From CALKJU01 sp035326425 (GTDB lineage Bacteria; Pseudomonadota; Alphaproteobacteria; Geminicoccales; Geminicoccaceae): a stretch of 64,000 nucleotides of DNA. Below the pieces are notes generated by a model. That model made no database searches. It worked only from the letters and a program-made list of their open reading frames with translations, and was not told where the DNA came from. The translations under genes and the position numbers were made by a program. Of the stretch, positions 1 through 8,961 are shown one piece after another. Location: contig DAOLFG010000003.1 of the NCBI GenBank assembly GCA_035326425.1, positions 77,301 to 141,300 on the forward strand. The letters are read 5' to 3'. The stretch's first letter is position 1. The number at the start of each line of letters is the position of its first letter.

Positions 1-1
1 G

Positions 2-1234
2 ATCGGCCGGGCCGCGGACAGCGACTGGGTGCTGCCGGACCCCGAGCGCCTGCTCTCCAAGCATCACTGCGTCGTGGAGGAGCGGAATGGCGCGTGGCTC
101 CTGACCGATACCAGCGCCAACGGGGTGTTCGTCGACGGCTCGCCGGACCCGCTCGGCAAGAGCGGCACCGTACGGCTGCAGGACGGGCTTCGGCTGAGGC
201 TCGGCGACTATGTTCTCGCCGTGAGCCTCCCTCCTGACGACGCCCCCCCGAGCGTCGAGGCATCCCCCCCGGCAGCCGCCGGCCCGCCCCTGTTCGACCA
301 GACATGGTATCGCGGCAAGTCGCTGGATCTTCCCCGGCACCCCGTGGGATCCGAGACTCCCCTGACCAGGCCGGACCACGCGCCGCCGCATCAGGTGGCG
401 CTCGATCTGCCCCGCCGACGGGCGCCCTTCGACGACGTCCCGCCAGATACCGACTCCCCGCCAGCGCCGGAGATCGACGTACGTGAGGCTTCCCGGTCGC
501 GGCCGAATCCAGACGCGCAGCCGGCCGTCGGCGCCGAGGCATCCGGGCCGGTCGCGGTGCCGCGACCTCCCCCGCCTCCTGTGGCGCCGCCCCCGGAGCC
601 CGTGGTGGCGCAGCCTGCCGAGACGGGCATGGATGCGGGATCCGGGCTCGCAGCGTTTCTCGAGGGTGCCGGCCTGACCGCGGCCGACGCCGGAGACACG
701 CCGCCGGAGGCGCTGCTGCATGAGCTGGGTCAGCGCTACCGGGCCATGGCCCAGGGCCTGATCGAGCTCCTGATGATCCGCGCCGCGCTGAAGCGCGAGA
801 CCGGGCTCGATCGGACGATGATCGCCGCTGCCGAGAACAACCCGCTGAAGCTGACGGCATCGGCCGAGGAAGCCGTGCGCTGGCTCGTGGCGCCGCGCGG
901 CAAGGGCTACCTGGAGCCGGACGCGGCGATCGCCGCCACCATCGACGACCTCGAGGCCTTCATGCCGGAGGTCATCCGCTCGATGCAGCAGGCGCTGCAA
1001 GCTCTGCTGCATCGCATCGACCCGGCCACGCTCGAGCAGGCCGTCGGCGACATCTCGCTGTTGCAGATCGTCGCCGCGGGCGGCCGCAAGGCCGCGTTCT
1101 GGGATCGCTTCAAGGAGCGCTACGGCGAGTTCGCCCGGGAGGCCGAGCACGAGCTCCTGCGCGAGGCGAGGCTCGATGCCGGCCGCCTTCGTGAGGGCAC
1201 TTCGGGCGGCATCCCCCCGGCAGTGCAATCGTGA
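2..1234 (+). CDS. tagH: T6SS FHA-domain protein TagH/Fha (5' end cut by window)
   Basis: The reading frame is open from base 2, so the true start lies upstream. The first ~55 residues are an FHA phosphothreonine-binding domain (IGRA, SKHH and NGVFVDG motifs). A long Pro-rich linker follows, then an alpha-helical C-terminal region of the ImpI/VasC type (from about residue 210). In T6SS clusters this protein is the scaffold phosphorylated by PpkA and dephosphorylated by PppA, and both partners are encoded in this window. The stop codon overlaps the tssK start (GTGA), so the two are probably translationally coupled. The family call is firm; only the N-terminus is missing. Confidence 0.9.
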   Translation: MGRAADSDWVLPDPERLLSKHHCVVEERNGAWLLTDTSANGVFVDGSPDPLGKSGTVRLQDGLRLRLGDYVLAVSLPPDDAPPSVEASPPAAAGPPLFDQTWYRGKSLDLPRHPVGSETPLTRPDHAPPHQVALDLPRRRAPFDDVPPDTDSPPAPEIDVREASRSRPNPDAQPAVGAEASGPVAVPRPPPPPVAPPPEPVVAQPAETGMDAGSGLAAFLEGAGLTAADAGDTPPEALLHELGQRYRAMAQGLIELLMIRAALKRETGLDRTMIAAAENNPLKLTASAEEAVRWLVAPRGKGYLEPDAAIAATIDDLEAFMPEVIRSMQQALQALLHRIDPATLEQAVGDISLLQIVAAGGRKAAFWDRFKERYGEFAREAEHELLREARLDAGRLREGTSGGIPPAVQS

Positions 1235-2595
1235 CCGCTGGAGCACCCGTCATGGCAGGGTCTGATCGCGTCGTATGGTCGGAGGGCATGTTCCTCCGGA
1301 CGCAGCATTTCCAGCAGCAGGATCGCTGGGTCGAGGCCTATGTCCAAGGCGCGCTGGCCGACCTCGTCGGGCATGGCTGGGGCTTCCGCAGGCTCGAGCT
1401 CAACACCGGGCTCCTTGCCACCGGGGCCGTGGCCCTGGCCACGGCCGAGGGCAGGCTGCCCGACGGCACACCCTTCTCCATCCCGGATGGCGCCGACCAT
1501 CCGACGCCCTATCAGACGGCGGAGGGCACCCCTGAAGGCGTCGTCCATCTCTGCCTGTCGGCGCAGCAGCCCGGGGCGCCGGAATTCGACGCGGAAGGCC
1601 GACCCGCAACCGGAGCACGCCACCGCGGCCGCATCATCGAGGTGAAGGACGCCGTAGCCGGCACGGAGGGGCGCGCACCGCTCGAGGCCGCACGCCAAGC
1701 GTTCAGCATCCGTCACGAAAGCGACGGCTTGGCCGGCTTCGTGACGCTGGGCCTGGCGCGGATCGTCTCGCGCGAAGCCGACGGCGGCGTGGTCCTCGAT
1801 CCCGAATATTTCCCGCCCTGCCTGCGCTTCGACGTGCATCCGCTCCTCACCTCCTTCCTCGCCGAGCTCGAAGGAAAGCTGGAGAGCATCGCCGCCTCCC
1901 GGGTCGGCTATATCCTCGACCCGCACGCACGCGGCGCCGCCGAGGTTCAGGACCTGCTCGTGCTCGAGCTGGTCAATCGGGCCAAGGCGCAGGTGGTTCA
2001 TCTGCGCGAGCAGGGGACACTGCATCCGGAGCGCCTCTATCACTACCTGGCCGGCCTGGCAGGCGAGATGGCGACCTACGGCGCCGGCGACCGCCGCCCG
2101 CCGGCGTTCCCGACCTACCGCCATCCCGAGCCGGCGACGGCGTTCCTTCCCCTGATGGCGACCATCCGCCAGCTCCTGGTCGGCCTCGCCAAGATCGAGG
2201 GCAAGGCCGTGCCGGTACCCCTCCGGCTGCACCGCAGCGGTGTGTGGACGACGACCGAGGAGACGACGCCCGAGCTGTTCAAGTCGGCGGCCTTCGTCCT
2301 GGCGGTGCGGGCGGCCGTGCCGGCCGAGCAGATCCGCTCGCGCTTCCCGCGGCTGGCCGTGGTCGGGCCTGCCGAGGAGTTCAACGATCTCTGGAACTCG
2401 CGCCTGCGCGGCATCGCCGTCGACCCTCTGCCGGTAGCACCCCGGCAGATCCCGTTCCATGCGGGGACGATCTACTTCGAGCTGGATCGATCGGGAAGCT
2501 ATTGGCGGCGCCTGCCGCTCTCCGCCGGCCTGGTCGCGGCCGTCGAAGGCGACTGGCCGGAGCTCGAGTTCGAATGCTGGGCGATCCGGGACTGA
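1231..2595 (+). CDS. tssK: T6SS baseplate component TssK
   Basis: A 454-residue protein of normal TssK length (~440-450). It carries the family's N-terminal signature VVWSEGMFLRTQHFQQQDR. TssK trimers link the T6SS baseplate wedge to the TssJLM membrane complex in the cytoplasm. The GTG at 1231 overlaps the tagH stop; an ATG at 1252 seven codons later is an equally good start, and the signature begins just after it. It lies between tagH and tssL, the usual order. No anomalies seen. Confidence 0.95.
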   Translation: MTAGAPVMAGSDRVVWSEGMFLRTQHFQQQDRWVEAYVQGALADLVGHGWGFRRLELNTGLLATGAVALATAEGRLPDGTPFSIPDGADHPTPYQTAEGTPEGVVHLCLSAQQPGAPEFDAEGRPATGARHRGRIIEVKDAVAGTEGRAPLEAARQAFSIRHESDGLAGFVTLGLARIVSREADGGVVLDPEYFPPCLRFDVHPLLTSFLAELEGKLESIAASRVGYILDPHARGAAEVQDLLVLELVNRAKAQVVHLREQGTLHPERLYHYLAGLAGEMATYGAGDRRPPAFPTYRHPEPATAFLPLMATIRQLLVGLAKIEGKAVPVPLRLHRSGVWTTTEETTPELFKSAAFVLAVRAAVPAEQIRSRFPRLAVVGPAEEFNDLWNSRLRGIAVDPLPVAPRQIPFHAGTIYFELDRSGSYWRRLPLSAGLVAAVEGDWPELEFECWAIRD

Positions 2596-2598
2596 GCG

Positions 2599-3966
2599 AT
2601 GGCTGAAACGGACCCGTTTGCGCTGCATGCGCAGAATGACCGGACCGTCGTGATCCGACCGCGGCCCGGTGGCCGCACGCCGGCGCAGCGTCCGCCGCCG
2701 CCCCCGAAGGCCGCTTCGGCGGGATTGGGAGAGCCGTTGCCGCCGCCCTCTCCGCTCTCGCACCGCTTCGGCAAGAACCCGCTGCTCGCCGCCGCGGTGC
2801 CGATCCTGAACCTGGCGCCATTGCTGCGGAACCCTGTCCCGCCGGCCGATCCGGCAAGCCTGCGCACCCAGGTTCTCGGGCAGCTCGAACGCTATCGCGA
2901 GGCCGCCAGTGCTGCAGGCGCCGATCCTGCCGTGGCCGAGCAGGCCGCATGGGCGCTGGCGGCATTGCTGGACGACATCGTGCTCAACACGCCATGGGGT
3001 GCTGCATCCGGCTGGGGCGGGCGCAGTCTGGTCGCTTCGGTCTGGAGCGAGACCGATGCCGGAGAGCGGTTCTTCGAGCGCCTCGCCCGGATGCAGCAGG
3101 AGCCCGGGCGCCACGTCCAGATCCTCGAGCTGTTCCATCGTTGCCTGGCCCTGGGCTTCGAGGGTCGTTACCGGGTCGCGCGCACCGGCGCCAGAGGGGC
3201 GGAGGAGGTCCGCAGGGGCGTGGCGCGGGTGCTCGGCGATCTTGCCGGGCCGATCGATTCCAGCCTGTCGCCGCACTGGGTCGGGGCGGCATTGCCCGCG
3301 AAGGCACCGGCCACGCTCGTCCCGCCATGGGTGATCGGCACGGCAGCACTGGCACTGCTTCTGGTCCTGTTCGTGGGCTTTCGCTTCAGCCTGGTCGGAT
3401 TCACGGACGAGCTCGGGCCGCTGGTCGCCGGATTGCCGCCGGGCGGTCCGGTCACGATCCTGCGCGATCCACCACCCGAGCCGCCCAGGCCATCCCCCGA
3501 GCCGCGTCCGCTGCCCGTGCCCGAGCCGACCGAGATCCCGGCGTTCCTCGCCGGGGAGCAGCGCCAGGGCCTGGTGACGGTGCGGGAGGAGGCGCAGCGG
3601 GTGCTTATCCGGCTGGTGGCCTCGGACCTGTTCGCTCCTGGGCGCGCCGAGATCGCGCCGTCCTCGCGGCCGCTCCTGGCAAGGATAGGTCAGGCTCTGC
3701 GGACCCGCCCGGGCCAGATCCTGGTGACAGGCTATACCGACAACAATCCGATACGGCGCAGCCTGCGCTTCGCCAACAATCAGGAGCTCTCCGAGGCACG
3801 CGCCGACAGCGTGAGCGCCCTGCTCGGCGAAACCCTCGGCGATGCGGCACGGCTGACCAGCGTCGGCAAGGGTGAGCGGGATCCGATCGCCGACAATCGC
3901 ACGGAGGAGGGGCGGGCGCGCAATCGGCGGGTCGAGGTCGTGCTCCTCAAGGTGGCGGAGGGCTAG
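2599..3966 (+). CDS. tssL: T6SS membrane protein TssL (DotU) fused to OmpA domain
   Basis: 455 residues. A Pro-rich cytoplasmic N-terminus precedes the DotU/IcmH helical domain (residues ~60-225). One transmembrane segment follows (WVIGTAALALLLVLFVGF, ~240), then a Pro-rich periplasmic linker and a C-terminal OmpA-like peptidoglycan-binding domain (TGYTDNNP... NRRVEV). This is the extended 'evolved' TssL that anchors the apparatus to the cell wall. No separate lipoprotein TssJ is visible in the window. It starts 3 bp after tssK and ends 2 bp before tssM, so it is in the same operon. Confidence 0.93.
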   Translation: MAETDPFALHAQNDRTVVIRPRPGGRTPAQRPPPPPKAASAGLGEPLPPPSPLSHRFGKNPLLAAAVPILNLAPLLRNPVPPADPASLRTQVLGQLERYREAASAAGADPAVAEQAAWALAALLDDIVLNTPWGAASGWGGRSLVASVWSETDAGERFFERLARMQQEPGRHVQILELFHRCLALGFEGRYRVARTGARGAEEVRRGVARVLGDLAGPIDSSLSPHWVGAALPAKAPATLVPPWVIGTAALALLLVLFVGFRFSLVGFTDELGPLVAGLPPGGPVTILRDPPPEPPRPSPEPRPLPVPEPTEIPAFLAGEQRQGLVTVREEAQRVLIRLVASDLFAPGRAEIAPSSRPLLARIGQALRTRPGQILVTGYTDNNPIRRSLRFANNQELSEARADSVSALLGETLGDAARLTSVGKGERDPIADNRTEEGRARNRRVEVVLLKVAEG

Positions 3967-3968
3967 CG

Positions 3969-6900
3969 ATGACGCGTCTGGCTCGGGGCCTCCTACCGGT
4001 CCTTCTTTCCCGCGCCGTCGTGAGCCTGATCGGCGCCGCGGCGATGGCGCTGGTCGTCTGGTTCTTCGGTCCGCTGGTGTCGATCGGCGGCTGGGTGCCG
4101 CTCGGCGGCGACACCGCTCGCCTCCTCGCCGTCCTGGCGATCAGCCTGCTCTGGGGTGCGGGCAATCTCTGGTCGGCGCACCGCGCTCGCGCCGGCGGCG
4201 AGGCCATGGTCGAGGCGATCGCGAAGCCGTCGCCGGGACCGGCCGACGCCGAGCTCGGTGCCATCGCCGCGCGCTTCAAGGAGGTCATGGCGCGCCTGAA
4301 GGCTCATCGGTTCGCCAAGGGCCGCCTCTATCAGCTGCCCTGGTACCTGCTGATCGGCCCACCCGGCTCGGGCAAGACCACGGCGCTGCTGCAGTCCGGG
4401 CTCCGCTTCCCGCTCGAGGGCCTTCAGGAGCTGAAGGGGGTAGGCGGCACGCGGCATTGCGACTGGTTCTTCACCGACGAGGCGGTCCTGATCGACACGG
4501 CCGGGCGCTGGACGACGCAGGACAGCGATCGGACGACCGACGCTTCGGCATGGCTGGGATTTCTCGACCTGCTCGAGAAGCACCGGCCGCGCGAGCCCAT
4601 CAACGGCGTTGTCGTGGCGCTCGCCGTCGACGACCTCGTCGCCGCCGGCGCGCCGGGCCTCGAGACGACCGCCGGCGCGGTGCGTGCGCGGCTGAACGAG
4701 CTCGGGGCGCGGCTGGGCCTGCACCTGCCGGTCTATCTCCTGCTGACGAAGGCCGATCTGATCGCCGGTTTCCGCGAGGCGTTCGCCGATCTCGACGACC
4801 GGGCGCGCGAGCAGGTCTGGGGCTTCACGCTGCCGCTCCAGGAGCGGGAAACGGCACCCGGCCGGGAGGCGGTCGAGCGGGAGCTGGCGCTGCTCGTCGA
4901 TCGGGCCGAGGCGCGCACCCTCGGCCGGCTCGAGACCGAGCGGGATCTGGACCGGCGCGCCGCCATTCAGGGCCTCCCCCTGCAGCTCGCGGCGCTGACC
5001 GAGCCCCTCCAGCGGTTTATCGCGCTGGCGTTCGTCGGCACCGGCTACGAGATGCCGCCGCTGCTGCGCGGCGTCTATCTCAGCAGCGGCACCCAATCCG
5101 GTGCGCCGATCGACCGCCTGCTCGCCGACTTGCAGCGCAGGTTCGGCATCCGCGTCGGCCCGGCTCACGAGCTGAAGGGCAACCAGAGCTTCTTCCTGCT
5201 GCGCCTGCTGAGGGAGGTGATTTTCGCCGAGGCGCCGCTGGTTCGCTTGGCAAGTCGGCTGGAGCGCCGCGAGCGGCGGCGTGCGCAGGCAGCCTGGGCC
5301 GTGGCGGCAACGGCGGTTCTGCTCGTCCTCGGCGGTTGGATCTGGGCCTATCGCGTGCAGGCGGGCGCCGTCACGGCCTATCTCGACGCTGTCCGGGAGT
5401 ACCGGTCCCAAGCCGCGGCCGTGGCGACCGACAGCGTGGGTGCCGCCGAGGAGGATCTGCGCCCGATAGTCCCGGCGCTGGATGCAGCCCAGACTCTCGC
5501 CGTCGGAATCGAGACGCCATCGCCGCGGCTCGGGCTGTCGCAGGCGAGGCAGCTGCGCGCCCATGGCTCCGACGTCTATGACCATGCGCTGCAGGCCATT
5601 CTCCTGCCGCGGCTGGTGCGTCGGGTCGAGACACGATTGCGGGCCGAGCTCGACACCCCGGAGGCCGCGATCGGGGCGCTCAAGGTCTATCTCGCCCTGG
5701 GTGGCCAGGGTGCCCTGTCGCCAGGGCTCGTGACCGACTGGATGGCCGAGGACCTGCGGCGCGCCTATCCGCTCGATCAGCCGGTGCGCGACCGTCTGGA
5801 CCGGCATCTGGGTGCCCTGGTCGAGCGCCTGCCGACGGTGGATCCGCGGCCGTCGCTCGACCCCGGGCTGATCGACTCCGCACTCTCGGCGATCGACAGG
5901 GTGCCGCCGAGCAAGCGAGCCTATCTGGCGCTGGTCCGCAAGCATGGCGAGCTGGGGCAGCCGTTCGAGCCTTCCAAGGTCGCCGGCCCCGAGGCGTCGG
6001 CGCTGTTTCCCATGGACCGTGGCTCGGCGCTCGCCACGCCCATCCCGGAGCTGTTCACGCGGCGCGGCTTCTGGCAGCGCTTCCTGCCCTCGATGGCGGC
6101 CGAAGCGCGCGCGGTGGCGGAGGAGGACGCCGCGATGCACCCCGGTCGGCCGAAGCTCGACGAGGGCGGCCAGGCCCGTCTGCTCGGCGAGATGCTCGAT
6201 CTCTACTATGCCGAGACGATCGACCGCTGGCAGAAGCTCGAGCATGGGCTCGGCCTGCGCCTGCCTGACAGCCTGGGCGGGGCCGCCTCGGTCCTGCGGC
6301 CGCTTGCCGTGCCGCCCTCGCCGCTGGTTCGGCTCTTGCAGGCGATGGTCGACGAGACGCTGCTGACCGCTCCGCCGCAGCCGCCCGAGCCGACCGGGAA
6401 CGCGGGTGACCAGGCTAGCCCGGTCCAGGACGCGGCCGTCGGCGCGGCTCGGCAGGCCCTCGGCGGTCGCGACCCGGAAGGACCGCCGCTCGGCGCGCCG
6501 GTGGAGGCTCGGTTCCGCCCGCTGGCGCTGGCCATCCGTGGCGAAGCCGGCGCGCCGGCGCGGCTCGATTCGGCGCTGCAGGCGGCCAACGAGCTCTATC
6601 TCGCTTTGCCGTCGCCCGGCACGCCCTCGACACCGGCTACGGCCAGCCAGATCCGGGCGCAGGCCGAGCGCCTGGCCGAAGCCGTCCGCGATCTGCCGGC
6701 GGCGTTGAGGGAGCCGCTGGAGCGCCTGGCCCAACGGCTGGGGACACTCGCCGAGGGCCAGGTCCTGACCCGGATCAACGACGAGTACCGGGCGAAGGTG
6801 CTGCCGTTCTGCCGCCAGGCCACATCCGGCCGCTTCCCGTTCGACCCGGACAGCACGGCCGATGTGAGCCATTCCGATCTCGCAAGGCTGTTCGGCGCCG

Positions 6901-7460
6901 GCGGGCTGTTCGACCAGTTCATCGAGGAGCAGCTGACGTCCTTTGTCGACACGGCACAGCGGCCGTGGCGGTGGTCGGCGTCGATCGGCAGCTCCGACGC
7001 CGCGCTGGCCCCGTTCGAGGCCGCCCGGCGTCTCCGCGACGGGCTCTTTGCCGGCGGCACGGCGCCTCGGGTCGGCTTCACGCTGAGGCCGACGAGCCTC
7101 GGCGAGGACGTCGAGCGGATCGTGGTCGATCTCGACGGTCAGACGGCCAGCTACGAGGAGGAGCCGCCTCAGCCGGTCCATCTCGACTGGCCGGGCCCCT
7201 ACGGCGGCGGCCGGGTGCAGATCAGCTTCGAGCCGGACGGCTGGTGGACGGACCCGGTCACCACCACCAGGCAGGGCTCGTGGAGCTGGGTGCGCCTGCT
7301 GCACGAGGGCGGGCTCACCCGACAGGGCCGCCCCGACCTCTACATCGTCACGCTGGCGGCCGGGCCGCACCAGGCCAGCTTCGAGCTGGTCGCCGACAGC
7401 GTCGACAACCCGTTCGAGCTCGGCCCCTTCCAGCGGTTCCGCTGCCCGGAGGGGCTATGA
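3969..7460 (+). CDS. tssM: T6SS inner-membrane protein TssM (IcmF)
   Basis: 1163 residues, the expected size for IcmF/TssM. Two N-terminal membrane segments (~15-40 and ~52-68) are followed by a cytoplasmic NTPase-like domain with Walker A GPPGSGKT at residues 130-137. A third membrane segment lies at ~437-457 (WAVAATAVLLVLGGWIWAY). The rest is a long periplasmic region ending in the ImcF-related and DUF1215-type domains. TssM forms the trans-envelope channel with TssL and, usually, TssJ. Its stop codon overlaps the tagF start (ATGA). Confidence 0.95.
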   Translation: MTRLARGLLPVLLSRAVVSLIGAAAMALVVWFFGPLVSIGGWVPLGGDTARLLAVLAISLLWGAGNLWSAHRARAGGEAMVEAIAKPSPGPADAELGAIAARFKEVMARLKAHRFAKGRLYQLPWYLLIGPPGSGKTTALLQSGLRFPLEGLQELKGVGGTRHCDWFFTDEAVLIDTAGRWTTQDSDRTTDASAWLGFLDLLEKHRPREPINGVVVALAVDDLVAAGAPGLETTAGAVRARLNELGARLGLHLPVYLLLTKADLIAGFREAFADLDDRAREQVWGFTLPLQERETAPGREAVERELALLVDRAEARTLGRLETERDLDRRAAIQGLPLQLAALTEPLQRFIALAFVGTGYEMPPLLRGVYLSSGTQSGAPIDRLLADLQRRFGIRVGPAHELKGNQSFFLLRLLREVIFAEAPLVRLASRLERRERRRAQAAWAVAATAVLLVLGGWIWAYRVQAGAVTAYLDAVREYRSQAAAVATDSVGAAEEDLRPIVPALDAAQTLAVGIETPSPRLGLSQARQLRAHGSDVYDHALQAILLPRLVRRVETRLRAELDTPEAAIGALKVYLALGGQGALSPGLVTDWMAEDLRRAYPLDQPVRDRLDRHLGALVERLPTVDPRPSLDPGLIDSALSAIDRVPPSKRAYLALVRKHGELGQPFEPSKVAGPEASALFPMDRGSALATPIPELFTRRGFWQRFLPSMAAEARAVAEEDAAMHPGRPKLDEGGQARLLGEMLDLYYAETIDRWQKLEHGLGLRLPDSLGGAASVLRPLAVPPSPLVRLLQAMVDETLLTAPPQPPEPTGNAGDQASPVQDAAVGAARQALGGRDPEGPPLGAPVEARFRPLALAIRGEAGAPARLDSALQAANELYLALPSPGTPSTPATASQIRAQAERLAEAVRDLPAALREPLERLAQRLGTLAEGQVLTRINDEYRAKVLPFCRQATSGRFPFDPDSTADVSHSDLARLFGAGGLFDQFIEEQLTSFVDTAQRPWRWSASIGSSDAALAPFEAARRLRDGLFAGGTAPRVGFTLRPTSLGEDVERIVVDLDGQTASYEEEPPQPVHLDWPGPYGGGRVQISFEPDGWWTDPVTTTRQGSWSWVRLLHEGGLTRQGRPDLYIVTLAAGPHQASFELVADSVDNPFELGPFQRFRCPEGL

Positions 7461-8113
7461 TCACGCGCGGCGTGGGGCTGCTCGGCAAGCTGCCGAGCCA
7501 CGGGGACTTCCTGTGTCTCAACGTGCCGCCGAAGCTGGCGAGCCCGCTCGATGCCTGGCTGGCGGCTACGCTGGCGGCCAGCCGCGATGGGCTCGGCGAT
7601 CGTTGGCTCGACATCTTCCTCGAGGCGCCGATCTGGCGCTTTGCGCTTGCCGCCGGATGCTGCGGGCCGAGGGCCGCCGCGGGAATCTGGCTGCCCAGTG
7701 TCGATCGGGTCGGCCGCTATTTCCCGCTCCTGCTCGTGGCGGCTCTCGATGTGCCGTACGGACCGGCCACGCTGCTGCATCGGGCGGGCCGTTGGTACGA
7801 CGAGCAGCAGACGCTGGCGTCCGCCCTGCTCGAAGGCGAGCTGGCGCCCGCCGAGATCGAGGCGAGGCTGGCCGACGCCGATCCGTTCCCCGTCGAGCAG
7901 CCACCGGGAATGCCCTGGCGCATGTCGCCCGGCGACGCCGCCGGCTGGCAGCTGGCCGGCATCGCCCCGGTCGGCAGCCTATGGTGGGGCGAGGGATCGC
8001 GGCTCGTCCCGCCGAGCGTGCTCGCCTGTCCCGCCTTGCCCCCGCCCGACATCTTCGCGGCCATGCTCGATGGCCGGTTCGCGGACCGTGGCTGGGTGGA
8101 GCTGCCGCAATGA
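7457..8113 (+). CDS. tagF: T6SS-associated protein TagF (ImpM)
   Basis: 218 residues starting at the ATG that overlaps the tssM stop. The N-terminal signature LLGKLPSHGDF is diagnostic of the ImpM/TagF family. In Pseudomonas aeruginosa TagF represses H1-T6SS post-translationally by acting on Fha1, independently of the kinase. Here it sits next to the phosphatase gene pppA, as in other clusters. Its stop codon overlaps the pppA start by 4 bp. The function is inferred by family. Confidence 0.9.
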   Translation: MITRGVGLLGKLPSHGDFLCLNVPPKLASPLDAWLAATLAASRDGLGDRWLDIFLEAPIWRFALAAGCCGPRAAAGIWLPSVDRVGRYFPLLLVAALDVPYGPATLLHRAGRWYDEQQTLASALLEGELAPAEIEARLADADPFPVEQPPGMPWRMSPGDAAGWQLAGIAPVGSLWWGEGSRLVPPSVLACPALPPPDIFAAMLDGRFADRGWVELPQ

Positions 8114-8865
8114 GCGGCTACCGGACGGCCATGCGCACCCATCCCGGGCATGTCCGCGCGCTCAACGAGGACAGTGCCATGATGCTGCCCGAGCGTGGCC
8201 TGTGGGCCGTAGCCGACGGCATGGGCGGGCACCATCGCGGCGATCACGCAAGTTCGCTCGTCACCTCCCGTTTGGCGAGCCTCGCAACGACTGAGAGCGG
8301 GCGCGATCTCTTCCGCGCCGTGGCGGCGGGCCTCGACGGCTGCCACCGCGAGCTCAAGGCCGCCGGGACCGATGGCGAGATCTGCGGCTGCACCGTGGTC
8401 GTGCTGCTCGCATCGGTCGGGCGCTTCGCCTGCCTGTGGGCCGGCGACAGCCGCCTTTATCTCCTGCGCGCCGGCAGGCTCCGGCAGCTCACGCGCGACG
8501 ACAGTCTCGTCCAGGAGCTGATCGACAGAGCCGAGCTGCATCCTGCCGCCGCCCGGAGCCACCCCTGGCGCAACATGATCACGCGCGCGGTCGGGGTGGG
8601 CCAGCATCTCGAGCTCGGGACCGTGCAGGACAGCATCCAGCCAGGCGATCGCTTCCTCCTCTGCACCGACGGCCTGACCGGCGAGGTGGAGGACGAGGTG
8701 ATCGAGGCGGTGCTGGCGAACGCGGCGGTCGACGTCGCGGCCGACCGTCTCCTGGCGCTGACGCTCACTCAGGGTGCCCGGGACAATGTCACGCTCGTGG
8801 TCATCGACGTCGATGACGCCGGCGCGCCCGTGCCGGACCCGTGCCGGGCGTCTGCGGGGCCATGA
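8110..8865 (+). CDS. pppA: PP2C-type Ser/Thr phosphatase PppA
   Basis: 251 residues with the PP2C metal-binding motifs in order: RALNED near residue 17, VADGMGGH (~40), WAGDSRLYLL (~113) and DNVTLVVID near the C-terminus. In T6SS clusters this phosphatase reverses PpkA phosphorylation of the FHA protein and so resets the firing cycle. The ATG overlaps the tagF stop (ATGA). The cognate kinase is encoded at 17786-19516 on the other strand, past the Rhs and VgrG genes. Confidence 0.93.
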   Translation: MSGYRTAMRTHPGHVRALNEDSAMMLPERGLWAVADGMGGHHRGDHASSLVTSRLASLATTESGRDLFRAVAAGLDGCHRELKAAGTDGEICGCTVVVLLASVGRFACLWAGDSRLYLLRAGRLRQLTRDDSLVQELIDRAELHPAAARSHPWRNMITRAVGVGQHLELGTVQDSIQPGDRFLLCTDGLTGEVEDEVIEAVLANAAVDVAADRLLALTLTQGARDNVTLVVIDVDDAGAPVPDPCRASAGP

Positions 8866-8882
8866 CGAGCCTGAATGCCATG

Positions 8883-8942
8883 GGGCTGATGCATTTTCAG
8901 CCCAGTCGAAATGCCCTGGCCGAATGGGATCGCACCGGTGCG
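8883..8942 (+). promoter_or_regulatory. Two inverted repeats in the pppA-TPR gene gap
   Basis: The 96-bp gap is the only sizeable one in the plus-strand T6SS run. It holds a 7-bp stem (GGGCTGA 8883-8889, TCAGCCC 8897-8903) and a perfect 12-bp palindrome CGCACCGGTGCG (8931-8942) that ends 19 bp before the next start. They could be an attenuator and an operator separating expression of the effector genes from the machine genes. That role is inference only. Confidence 0.3.
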
Positions 8943-8961
8943 AAGGGATGAGGACAAGCCC

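Noticed and set aside
1120..3276. 718-residue minus-strand ORF opposite tagH-tssK-tssL
   Set aside because: Antisense shadow of strong T6SS genes in very GC-rich DNA; low-complexity Arg/Gly/Ala translation and no recognisable motif.
3993..7370. 1125-residue minus-strand ORF opposite tssM
   Set aside because: Antisense shadow; the plus frame has a complete TssM with Walker A and membrane segments.
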